A stretch of DNA of 64,000 nt from Bacteroides luhongzhouii. Lineage in GTDB: Bacteria > Bacteroidota > Bacteroidia > Bacteroidales > Bacteroidaceae. Positions within the stretch are counted from its first letter, which is position 1. Every line of letters starts with the position of its first letter. The stretch lies in the NCBI RefSeq assembly GCF_009193295.2, contig NZ_CP059973.1, positions 2,294,001 through 2,358,000 of the forward strand, written 5' to 3'. The translations under genes were made by a program, and so were the position numbers. This document shows positions 44,478 through 52,028 of this stretch, in pieces. The notes beneath the pieces are model-generated. The model did no database searches and had not been told where the DNA came from. It saw only the letters and a list, made by a program, of their open reading frames with translations.

Positions 44478-46559
44478 TCATCGCAAAACAACCCTGTCTC
44501 CCAAACGTTTTGCCATGATGCTTTGTACGGTTTTCAACTCATTAAAGCGTTTCATAAGCGAGTCGCATTTTTCATTATTATGGGCGAGAGCTGGGTCTTG
44601 CAGAGCATAAAGCATGTGCTTCAATTCCTCTGTTACGATTGCGTATTTAAAATTAATCATTAACATCGGAACCATTTCGTAGAGGCGCTCTTCATCCGTC
44701 ACGATCTTTTGGGATTTGGAGTGGTATTTACTAAGCTGATAACGCACATTAATCAAATCTACACTCAATTTGCTGATTATCGGATCAGGATGTGCCAGGA
44801 AATAACGTTCAGCTATGAAATTGGAATCGTGCATGTGTGCAGCAGCTTCTGATAGCATTTGGCGGTGCAGCGGATTATGAAAGGCTAACTCATCTTCCTT
44901 CAAATCATTAATCACATATTCTATAACGGTTACCGGAATTTCGTTTCCTTCTTCGTCCGTCAGGTTACACATGATTTTTTCTCCATACCGGACTACCGCC
45001 TGTAATATCAGGCGTTCGAACTTGTAAAATTCCTGTCCTTCCTTTCCTTCCTGGGGGATAAAAGAAGCATAGTTGTCTTCCTGCAAAGCGGGAGGAACTT
45101 CTGTATATCCGTTATCTACTTCAGGGGACAACGGAATGTCTCCATTAGACATGGGCATATCTTCAGAAGGAGTAGCTCCTTGAGACATCATAGCTGTTCT
45201 TTCGGCCATCCGGCGTTCCCGTTCCGTCTGTTCAGCTCGTTTCTCCGCTTGAGTTTCCCGTCTTTTGGCAACTTCCGATACCAGTAACTTATCTTCTACA
45301 TGAAGTAGCTGGGCACATTCTTTGATGTAGACATCTCTGACAATTGCTTCCGGAATGACGGAAATACTTTGTACCAAGTTACCAATCAGTTCCGCACGCT
45401 TGATGGGATCTTTTCCTGCATCTTCCAGCAGCAAGTTCGTTTTGAAGCGGATAAAATCCGTTTCATGTTCCGAGATGAAAGCCTGAAATTCTGTTGAGTT
45501 ATGTTTGCGGGCGAAAGAGTCCGGGTCGTCCCCATCGGGAAGAAGACAGACTTTGATATTCATACCTTCCTCCAATAACATATCAATTCCCCGGATAGAA
45601 GCCTTGATACCTGCTGCGTCACCGTCGTAAAGCACAGTCATGTTGTTGGTGAACCGGTGAATCATACGGATTTGTCCCGGTGTAAGGGCTGTTCCTGAAG
45701 AAGCAACCACATTCTCTATGCCGGACTGATGCATGGAGATTACATCCGTGTAACCTTCAACCAAAAAGCAACGGTCTTGTTTTACAATAGCCTGCTTGGC
45801 GAAATATATACCGTATAGCTCGTTACTTTTATGATAGATTTCCGATTCGGGCGAATTGACGTATTTTACTTTGATTCCTTTCGTTGCACTGGCAAGTACA
45901 CGTCCGCCAAAAGCCACTACTTTACCGGAAAGCGTATGGACAGGGAAAATAACACGTCCCCAAAAACGATCCCGTAACCGATGGTCATCCGTTTCGTAGC
46001 AAAGCCCGGTCTTTACCAAATACTCTTTCTTATATCCTTTTTGGATTGCCTCTTTAGCGAAAGCGTCGTGACTTTCAGTACAGTAACCTAATTGGAATTT
46101 CTCAATAATGTCATCACGAAAGCCACGGTTGCGGAAATAGGCCATACCGATGCTACGTCCGTCTATATGATTCTTTAGTATGTTTTGGAAATAGTCGCGC
46201 GCAAAGTTGTTGACGATAAACAGACTTTCGCGTTCGCTTTGCACAAACTTCTCTTCATCGCTTAATTCCCGCTCCTTGATTTCAATATTGTATTTCTTGG
46301 CAAGGTATTTCAGTGCTTCCGGATAAGACATCTGCTCGTGCTCCATAATGAAATGGACTGCGTTTCCGCCTTTTCCACAAGCAAAACATTTGCATAATCC
46401 TTTGGCGGGAGAGACATAAAAAGAAGGGGTTTTATCACTATGAAACGGACACAAACCGACGTAATTGACACCACGTTTGCGCAGGGTGACAAAATCCGAA
46501 ACGACATCTATGATTTGTGCCGCATCCAATATCCGGTCTATGGTAATTTGATCTATCAT
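44478..46559 (-). CDS. dnaG: DNA primase
   Basis: Makes RNA primers for replication. From the ATG at 46559 (MIDQITIDRILDAAQI) it has 693 residues. The CHC2 zinc finger is Cys37-x2-His40 and Cys58-x2-Cys61 (LCPFHSDKTPSFYV, CKCFACGKGG). The TOPRIM core follows with FLVEGYTDVISMHQSGIENVVASSGTALT and LYDGDAAGIKAS and LLPDGDDPDSFA. The C-terminal helicase-interacting part is long, with a low-complexity linker at about 440-500. The frame upstream to 46601 overlaps the promoter and is not used. Confidence 0.96.
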   Translation of the reverse strand: MIDQITIDRILDAAQIIDVVSDFVTLRKRGVNYVGLCPFHSDKTPSFYVSPAKGLCKCFACGKGGNAVHFIMEHEQMSYPEALKYLAKKYNIEIKERELSDEEKFVQSERESLFIVNNFARDYFQNILKNHIDGRSIGMAYFRNRGFRDDIIEKFQLGYCTESHDAFAKEAIQKGYKKEYLVKTGLCYETDDHRLRDRFWGRVIFPVHTLSGKVVAFGGRVLASATKGIKVKYVNSPESEIYHKSNELYGIYFAKQAIVKQDRCFLVEGYTDVISMHQSGIENVVASSGTALTPGQIRMIHRFTNNMTVLYDGDAAGIKASIRGIDMLLEEGMNIKVCLLPDGDDPDSFARKHNSTEFQAFISEHETDFIRFKTNLLLEDAGKDPIKRAELIGNLVQSISVIPEAIVRDVYIKECAQLLHVEDKLLVSEVAKRRETQAEKRAEQTERERRMAERTAMMSQGATPSEDMPMSNGDIPLSPEVDNGYTEVPPALQEDNYASFIPQEGKEGQEFYKFERLILQAVVRYGEKIMCNLTDEEGNEIPVTVIEYVINDLKEDELAFHNPLHRQMLSEAAAHMHDSNFIAERYFLAHPDPIISKLSVDLINVRYQLSKYHSKSQKIVTDEERLYEMVPMLMINFKYAIVTEELKHMLYALQDPALAHNNEKCDSLMKRFNELKTVQSIMAKRLGDRVVLR

Positions 46560-46590
46560 TCTTTCTCCTGTGAATCCGTTTTTGCGGATA

Positions 46591-46621
46591 CAAAGGTACA
46601 CATAAAAAAATCCCCTGCAAA
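46591..46621 (-). promoter_or_regulatory. Promoter for dnaG, embedded in the preceding terminator
   Basis: On the minus strand TTTG (46618-46621), 19 bp, TACCTTTG (46591-46598) match the consensus exactly. The -33 box lies in the loop of the tyrA terminator hairpin (46610-46640), and the spacer includes that hairpin's T-run. Confidence 0.85.
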
Positions 46622-46640
46622 GAACTTTTTTACAGGGGAT
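46604..46640 (-). terminator. Terminator of the aromatic amino acid operon
   Basis: On the minus strand ATCCCCTG (46633-46640), a 15-nt loop, CAGGGGAT (46610-46617) and TTTTTTT. It follows tyrA by about 28 bp. Confidence 0.88.
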
Positions 46641-46668
46641 CGTTAAATCTTATCTATGTCGGTACGGA

Positions 46669-47442
46669 TTATTTGATCTTCTCCCGAATCTTTGTCAGAT
46701 ACTTTTTCATTCCTTCCGCATCCTTGTTCTCGATAATTTCGAGAAGGTTCTTCAACTCTGTCCGGATATTAGTCACTTGTCCCGGAGTGCGTGGGTTAAA
46801 CAGAATTTCCTGAAGCAGGTAGTCGTCTTCGCTTAATAGACCTTTGGCAATTGCCATGTGTTTTTTGAACGTAGTTCCCGGAGCTTCCTGATGTTTCATT
46901 ACGGCAGCAAATACAAAAGTCGATACGAACGGAATAGAAAGCGAGTAGGCTACTGTTTCATCGTGTTCGTCGAACGTATATTCGAAGATGTTCAAACGCA
47001 ATGTCTGATAGAGGTCTTTGAAGAATATTTTTCCCAAGTGGTCGCCTTCACTGATGATGATGGCATTCTCGCTGCTCAGATTGCTAAGACTAGCAAAAGT
47101 AGGGCCAAACATCGGGTGGCTGGAGACATAACGGAAACCACTTTCTTCATAGAACTTCTTTAGTCCTGTTTTTACAGAGGCAATGTCACTAATGATACAG
47201 TCTTTCGGCAACACAGGCAACACCTTATGAAAGGCATCCAGCGTGTACTTCACTGTAACGGCATTAATAACCAGTTCCGGTTCAAATTCCTTAATCTCCT
47301 CCAATGTGGTGAAACGATACGTGTTATAGACAAAACGCAACTGGTGCGGGTTGACGTCGAACACGGCCGTCTCATGTTGAAAGCTTAATATATCAGTAAA
47401 GAAAGAGCCCATTTTACCGGCTCCAAGGATTAATATTCTCAT
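46669..47442 (-). CDS. tyrA: Prephenate dehydrogenase
   Basis: Oxidises prephenate to hydroxyphenylpyruvate on the way to tyrosine. The 257-residue protein starts with a Rossmann motif (MRILILGAGKMGSFFTDIL) and has VSSHPMFGPTFA, the family's active-site region, and a helical C-terminal dimerisation part. There is no fused chorismate mutase or ACT domain; chorismate mutase is supplied by the neighbouring fused gene. It is the last of the four operon genes, separated from aroF/CM by a gap with a large inverted repeat. Confidence 0.9.
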   Translation of the reverse strand: MRILILGAGKMGSFFTDILSFQHETAVFDVNPHQLRFVYNTYRFTTLEEIKEFEPELVINAVTVKYTLDAFHKVLPVLPKDCIISDIASVKTGLKKFYEESGFRYVSSHPMFGPTFASLSNLSSENAIIISEGDHLGKIFFKDLYQTLRLNIFEYTFDEHDETVAYSLSIPFVSTFVFAAVMKHQEAPGTTFKKHMAIAKGLLSEDDYLLQEILFNPRTPGQVTNIRTELKNLLEIIENKDAEGMKKYLTKIREKIK

Positions 47443-47468
47443 AATGTTTATTTAATAATCTTTTCTCT

Positions 47469-47555
47469 AACCCTCTTCCAAGGAGAACAGACTGAAAGTT
47501 ACTCTTGTCAATATGAACAGGAGATTGCTTTCTTTCCTCTCTTTGGAAGAGGGTT
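47469..47555. repeat. Inverted repeat between aroF/CM and tyrA
   Basis: AACCCTCTTCCAAGGAGA (47469-47486) and TCTCTTTGGAAGAGGGTT (47538-47555) are 18-bp arms with one mismatch around a 51-bp centre; the outer ends add CTCT and GAGAG with a small offset. This is the shape of a short non-coding repeat or a MITE-like relic. No T-run is directly attached to the arms, although TTTTTATTTATT lies a few bases beyond on the plus strand. Confidence 0.65.
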
Positions 47556-47571
47556 GGGGAGAGGCTGCTTT

Positions 47572-48633
47572 TTATTTATTAATAATTTCCATCTGTTGAC
47601 GAACCGATTCTTCATGGATGGCTTCGAAAATCTTCTTCATAAACTCGCTGTCCATACCGCATTGTTCGCCCTGTGCGCCACGTTTTTCCAAGATTTCATT
47701 GTAACGTCCGGCTTGGAGAACGGTGATTCCATGTTCCTTTTTGTAGGTACCGATTTCGCGGGCTACGCGCATTCTTTTTGATAGTTCCTGAATGATATTG
47801 TCGTCACATTCGTCAATTTGTTTACGGAGTTGTGCCAGACTTTCGGTAGATTGCGTTTCAGTACGGATTACCAACAGATTGAGGATATAGTCGAGTACGT
47901 CCGGAGTAACTTGTTGAGAAGCATCACTCCAGGCACAATCCGGGTTACAGTGGCTTTCTACGATCAGACCGTCGAAGTTCAAGTCCATCGCCTGTTGGCA
48001 AAGTGGAGCTACTAATTCACGTTTTCCACCGATATGGCTCGGATCACAGAAAATCGGAAGATTAGGGATGCGACGACGCAGTTCGATAGGAATATGCCAT
48101 TGGGGAAGATTACGGTAGATCTTCTTGTCATAGCTGCTGAAACCACGATGGATAGCACCTAGGCGTTTCAAACCAGCGTTGTTGATACGTTCCAATGCTC
48201 CGATCCATAATTCGAGATCCGGATTCACCGGGTTCTTAACCAATACGGGGATATCAACACCTTTCAGTGCATCAGCGATTTCCTGTACGGCGAAAGGATT
48301 AGCAGTGGTACGCGCACCTACCCAAAGAATATCGATACCTGCTTTCAGGCATTCGTAAACATGTTTGGCTGTTGCTACTTCCGTAGAAACATACATTCCT
48401 GTTTCTTTCTTTACCTCTTTCAACCAGGCAAGACCTTCTACACCGATACCTTCGAAACCTCCCGGTTTTGTACGCGGTTTCCAAATTCCGGCACGATATA
48501 TTTTCTGTCCTTTAGCAGCCAGTTGTTTGGCTGTATCCATTACTTGTTCTTCTGTTTCTGCGCTGCAAGGGCCGGCAATGACAATTGGTCTTTTAGTTTC
48601 AATGCCCGGTAATAAAATTGATTCGAGTTCCAT
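47572..48633 (-). CDS. Bifunctional DAHP synthase / chorismate mutase
   Basis: Catalyses the first step of the shikimate pathway and the branch step to prephenate. Residues about 1-260 are a type I-beta DAHP synthase (IVIAGPCSAET, RAGIWKPRTKPGGFEGIG, VLVKNPVNPDLELWIGALER, IFCDPSHIGGKRE, IVESHCNPDCAWSDASQQ). Residues about 272-353 are an AroQ chorismate mutase (SLAQLRKQIDECDDNIIQELSKRMRVAREIGTYKK). Fusing the two lets prephenate-branch enzymes or the mutase itself regulate the synthase. Confidence 0.94.
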   Translation of the reverse strand: MELESILLPGIETKRPIVIAGPCSAETEEQVMDTAKQLAAKGQKIYRAGIWKPRTKPGGFEGIGVEGLAWLKEVKKETGMYVSTEVATAKHVYECLKAGIDILWVGARTTANPFAVQEIADALKGVDIPVLVKNPVNPDLELWIGALERINNAGLKRLGAIHRGFSSYDKKIYRNLPQWHIPIELRRRIPNLPIFCDPSHIGGKRELVAPLCQQAMDLNFDGLIVESHCNPDCAWSDASQQVTPDVLDYILNLLVIRTETQSTESLAQLRKQIDECDDNIIQELSKRMRVAREIGTYKKEHGITVLQAGRYNEILEKRGAQGEQCGMDSEFMKKIFEAIHEESVRQQMEIINK

Positions 48634-48656
48634 ATTCTTATTTGTTTTTTATTCTT

Positions 48657-49847
48657 TTAATAACTTGTTTTCGTTGAAATTATTCTTTCCAATGCCTCCG
48701 CTAACTTGTTGTCTTTGCAACAAAGAGAGATACGAATATACCTTGCTCCGTTACTGCCGAAAATAAATCCCGGAGTGATAAACACTCTTGCTTCATGCAA
48801 CACCTTTTCCGTCAGTTCCTCTACATCCTTGCAGGAGGCGGGAATCTTTCCCCAAAGGAACATTCCTACTTGTTTTTCGTCATAGGTGCATCCCAATGTT
48901 TTCATAATTTCACCGGCGAGGTGACGGCGGTTGCGATAGTTTTCGTTATTGCCTTCATACCAGTCTGCTTCTGCTTCAAGAGCAGTTGCTGCAGCCAGTT
49001 GCATGGCACGGAACATACCGCTGTCGATATTACTTTTCACTTTCAATATCCATTGCACGAACTCCGCGTTCGATGCCAGCATACCGATACGCCATCCGGG
49101 CATGTTGTGGCTCTTGCTCATAGAGTTAAACTCGATGCAACAGTCTTTGGCTCCCGGTACACTCAGAATACTGATAGGCTTATCGTTCAGGATAAAGCTG
49201 TACGGATTGTCGTTCACAATCACGATATTCTTTCGGCGTGCAAAATCAACGAGACGTTCATATAATTCCGGGGTAGCATTGGCTCCTGTCGGCATGTTGG
49301 GATAGTTGGTCCACATCAGTTTTACGCGGCTAAGATCCATCTTTTCCAGTGCTTCAAAGTCAGGCATCCAACCGTCTTCTTCTTTCAGGTCATAGTTGAT
49401 AACTTCCGCGCCAAGTATTTTACTCAAAGAAGTATAGGTGGGGTACCCCGGATTTGGGACTAACACCTGATCACCCGGATTGACAAATGCCAGCGTAACA
49501 TGGAGGATTCCTTCTTTCGAACCGATCAATGGTTGTATTTCTGTATTCGGATTCAGTTCCACTCCGTACCAGCGTTGATACCAATTGGCGAAACCTCTGC
49601 GCAGTTCAGGGATACCTACATACGGTTGATAACCGTGTCCGTTGGGATCATGAGCATTGTTACACAATGTTTCGATGGTTTTCCTAGAAGGAGGCATATC
49701 AGGACTGCCGATGCCCAGACTGATGACATCTTTTCCTTCAGCATTCATCTGTGCTACTTCTTTGAGTTTCTTTGAGAAGTAGTATTCGCTAACACTTGCC
49801 AATCTGTCGGCAGGAGCGATTTTATACGTTTGATTTTCCTTCTGCAT
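48657..49847 (-). CDS. Class I/II PLP-dependent aminotransferase, probably aromatic
   Basis: A 396-residue fold-type I aminotransferase. YFSKKLKEVAQM and GIGSPDMPPSRKTIETL open the chain; NPGYPTYTSLSKILGAE, NYPNMPTGANA, VNDNPYSFIL and the PLP-lysine segment FNSMSKSHNMPGWRIGMLA follow, with the Arg for the substrate carboxylate in ARYIRISLCCKDN. General resemblance is to LL-diaminopimelate/aspartate aminotransferases. The position between pheA and aroF/CM suggests that it makes Phe and Tyr from their keto acids. It overlaps pheA by 26 bases. Confidence 0.85.
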   Translation of the reverse strand: MQKENQTYKIAPADRLASVSEYYFSKKLKEVAQMNAEGKDVISLGIGSPDMPPSRKTIETLCNNAHDPNGHGYQPYVGIPELRRGFANWYQRWYGVELNPNTEIQPLIGSKEGILHVTLAFVNPGDQVLVPNPGYPTYTSLSKILGAEVINYDLKEEDGWMPDFEALEKMDLSRVKLMWTNYPNMPTGANATPELYERLVDFARRKNIVIVNDNPYSFILNDKPISILSVPGAKDCCIEFNSMSKSHNMPGWRIGMLASNAEFVQWILKVKSNIDSGMFRAMQLAAATALEAEADWYEGNNENYRNRRHLAGEIMKTLGCTYDEKQVGMFLWGKIPASCKDVEELTEKVLHEARVFITPGFIFGSNGARYIRISLCCKDNKLAEALERIISTKTSY

Positions 49848-50670
49848 ATTCGCCTAATAATTTAAGTTCTTTGGTTAATGGAGTGATTGCGGCAATAGAT
49901 TGCTTGTATCTTAGATAATCGTTGAAAGCTACATCTACGTAAAATTGGTATTCCCATTCCCGTCCGATGATTGGCAACGATTGGATTTTTGTCAGATTGA
50001 TATTATAGAACGATAGAATAGACAAAACCTGCGACAGACTGCCTTCCGTGTGCGGGAGAGTGAATACCATACTCGCCTTGTTGGTTGCATTGACATGATG
50101 TTGACGGAGTTCATCTACTTGCCAGGGATCGGCAACTACCAGAAAACGGGTGAAATTGTGTTTGTTCGTTTCAATGCCTTCCTGAAGGATCTTCATGCCA
50201 TAACGTTCGGCTGCAGCTTTGGAGCAGATGGCGGCGTGCCCTTTCAGGTTTTCATTCTTGATGATTTCCGCGCTACGGGCAGTATCTTCACCTTCCACTA
50301 CTTTCAACTGTGGATGTTGATTCAGAAATTCGCGACATTGCATCAGGGCGATAGGGTGAGAGTTGACTTCAGTCAGATCTTCCCAGTTCTCATCAGGGAG
50401 ACAGACGAAGCTGTGTGAGATTCGCAGTTTGTATTCACCAATGATCTGTGTGCCGCTTTGTCGCAGTAACTCATTGTTGTGCAGCAAGCTTCCCGCAATC
50501 GTATTCTCGATGGCTAGCATTCCGATAACCTGGCTGTCTTTTCGTATCGAGGTAAACACGTCTTCGAAGTTGGCACAACAGATTAACTCTATTTCTTCTC
50601 CCTCGAAGTACTTGTGTGCGGCGATATCATGATATGAGCCGAGTGTTCCTTGAATTGCTATCTTTTTCAT
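49822..50670 (-). CDS. pheA: Prephenate dehydratase
   Basis: Converts prephenate to phenylpyruvate. The 282 residues have IAIQGTLGSYHDIAAHKYF, the IENTIAGSLLHNNELL block and the catalytic Thr-Arg-Phe in KHNFTRFLVVA, followed by an ACT domain (TLPHTEGSLSQVLSILSFYNINLTKIQSLPIIG) with the phenylalanine-binding segment, so the enzyme should be feedback-inhibited by Phe. No mutase is fused. It is the first structural gene of the operon, behind an apparent transcription attenuator. Confidence 0.94.
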   Translation of the reverse strand: MKKIAIQGTLGSYHDIAAHKYFEGEEIELICCANFEDVFTSIRKDSQVIGMLAIENTIAGSLLHNNELLRQSGTQIIGEYKLRISHSFVCLPDENWEDLTEVNSHPIALMQCREFLNQHPQLKVVEGEDTARSAEIIKNENLKGHAAICSKAAAERYGMKILQEGIETNKHNFTRFLVVADPWQVDELRQHHVNATNKASMVFTLPHTEGSLSQVLSILSFYNINLTKIQSLPIIGREWEYQFYVDVAFNDYLRYKQSIAAITPLTKELKLLGEYAEGKSNV

Positions 50671-50690
50671 TGTTCTAAATGTATTATATA

Positions 50691-50722
50691 AAAAAATCCC
50701 GCGTCCATATTGGAGCGGGATT
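50691..50722 (-). terminator. Attenuator terminator ahead of pheA
   Basis: On the minus strand AATCCCGC (50715-50722) pairs with GCGGGATT (50695-50702), with an inner TCC/GGA pair, and a run of T follows (50691-50697). It lies between a short leader ORF and pheA, 20 bp before the pheA ATG. The left arm can pair instead with GAGCGGGA of the leader. Confidence 0.85.
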
Positions 50723-50761
50723 CATATGATTGATTTCTCTATTCAGTCCTTAAGCATCATG

Positions 50762-50848
50762 TCACTTGATACATACAAACTCCCGCTCTACTTTCTGGCT
50801 AAAGTAAAAGTAAAAAAAGAAGTAATATGCATAAGAAAATGATTTCAT
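50762..50848 (-). CDS. Phe/Tyr-rich leader peptide of the pheA operon
   Basis: A 28-codon ORF starting MKSF at 50848 and ending TGA at 50764-50762. Residues 6-16 read YAYYFFFYFYF, so eleven of codons 4-16 plus codon 24 (Phe) specify Phe or Tyr. The DNA is T-rich in this part, which favours Phe by chance, but the regular Tyr codons are not explained by that. Its codons 21-23 (GAG CGG GAG) carry the strand GAGCGGGA that competes with the terminator. A shorter frame (50788-50832, 14 codons, three Phe) overlaps it. Confidence 0.75.
   Translation of the reverse strand: MKSFSYAYYFFFYFYFSQKVEREFVCIK
50781..50788 (-). promoter_or_regulatory. Antiterminator strand of the pheA attenuator
   Basis: GAGCGGGA on the minus strand is complementary over 8 bases to TCCCGCTC (50713-50720), which includes most of the terminator's 5' arm. 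The two pairings exclude each other. A ribosome stalled on the Phe/Tyr codons would leave this strand free. Confidence 0.7.
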
Positions 50849-50887
50849 TCGAATCTTTGTTTTTTGCTTTGGTTTCTAATTCTGGGG

Positions 50888-50917
50888 CAAAAGTAATAAT
50901 TTTCTGTTAGATGCAAA
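50888..50917 (-). promoter_or_regulatory. Promoter of the pheA leader and operon
   Basis: On the minus strand TTTG (50914-50917), 18 bp, TACTTTTG (50888-50895). The predicted start near 50880 puts the leader ORF about 30 nt downstream. Confidence 0.75.
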
Positions 50918-51026
50918 CAAAAAACGATATTTTTTTTGTTTTTTCATCAAAAACAAATGAAAAGGTTATTCAGTATTACATTTGCACTTCTGTTTTAAGT
51001 GATACTTGCTTCTTGGTTTCCAGTAT

Positions 51027-51989
51027 TTAGAAGATACCCGGAAGTGCCTCCGGTTTTGGTCCCAAATTTTTGAATTCTCCGTTCAGACCAGCTTCTTCTT
51101 TCGGATTCAATTCCAGAGATTTCTTCATGTCTTCTACGGAGCCATCCTTATCACCATTCAGCAATTTAGCACGTCCGCGTTCTTTGTAGGCTTCTGCAAA
51201 GTTCGGATTCAGTTCGATGGCTTCATCAAACAGCCCGATGGCTTCCACCAACTTCTTCTGATTGATATAAAGTTGTCCTAAATAAAGGTAAGCCTGTTCG
51301 TTGAACGGGTTTATTTCCGTTACCAGTTTGTAATCCTCTTCCGCTTCCTCGTCCTGACCGTTGGCTTCTTTCACTTTTCCACGTAGGAGCATGGCAGTTT
51401 CTTCTTCCGGATTTTGGGCAAGTACAGCATCTATATCTTCCATCATTTCTTTATACTGTTTCAGATTTAACAAGGCTTCCGCACGTAACAGACGGGCTTC
51501 GATGAAATCGTCTTTCAAAGTGATCGCTTTGGTGAGATGGGCAATAGTCATCAGATCGTCGTTCTGTCCCTTGCGGGCTTTTCCTAACAGAAAATGAGCT
51601 ACGGCATTTCCCTCTTCGATGGCAATCGCTTTATTGGCAGCCTCTTCCATAGCTTGATAATCTTCCTGGATGAAGCATACATTTGCTAGTGTCAGGAAAG
51701 TACTCGTGACATGAGGCTCCATTGCAGCCATTTTCTCCAACAGTTCGCGGGCTTTTGCCGTTTCTTCCATGTGGATGTAGAGTTGGCTAAGATAGCCCAT
51801 TGTTTCAAACTCTTCCTGGATGGCAAGAGCTTCAGTAAAACATTTTACTGCATAATCCGGACGTCCCATGCGTTGTGCACGTAAACCGTCGTATTTGAAA
51901 ATCTCGAAATTTTTCTGATCGTTTTTCTGTTTTTCACTTTCCGGAGTTTCTGATTTACCGGAGAAGAATGATTTAAAAAAGTTCGGCAT
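51027..51989 (-). CDS. Tetratricopeptide-repeat protein
   Basis: A 320-residue cytoplasmic protein made of about seven TPR units, for example GRPDYAVKCFTEALAIQEEFETMGYLSQLY, FIEARLLRAEALLNLKQYKEMMEDIDAVLAQNPE and VEAIGLFDEAIELNPNFAEAYKERGRAKLLNGDKDGS. The N-terminus has a charged stretch (KSFFSGKSETPESEKQKNDQKN) and no signal peptide. It probably acts as a protein-binding scaffold; no partner is evident. It lies between the aromatic operon leader and recQ on the same strand, with its own start region. Confidence 0.88.
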   Translation of the reverse strand: MPNFFKSFFSGKSETPESEKQKNDQKNFEIFKYDGLRAQRMGRPDYAVKCFTEALAIQEEFETMGYLSQLYIHMEETAKARELLEKMAAMEPHVTSTFLTLANVCFIQEDYQAMEEAANKAIAIEEGNAVAHFLLGKARKGQNDDLMTIAHLTKAITLKDDFIEARLLRAEALLNLKQYKEMMEDIDAVLAQNPEEETAMLLRGKVKEANGQDEEAEEDYKLVTEINPFNEQAYLYLGQLYINQKKLVEAIGLFDEAIELNPNFAEAYKERGRAKLLNGDKDGSVEDMKKSLELNPKEEAGLNGEFKNLGPKPEALPGIF

Positions 51990-52028
51990 GGTTGTGTTAT
52001 TTTTGAGTTACCTCGCAAAGGTAGTAAC

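Noticed and set aside
50788..50832. Alternative 14-codon leader frame (three Phe) in the pheA leader
   Set aside because: Not excluded outright, but the 28-codon frame has far denser Phe and Tyr codons; kept only as a caveat.
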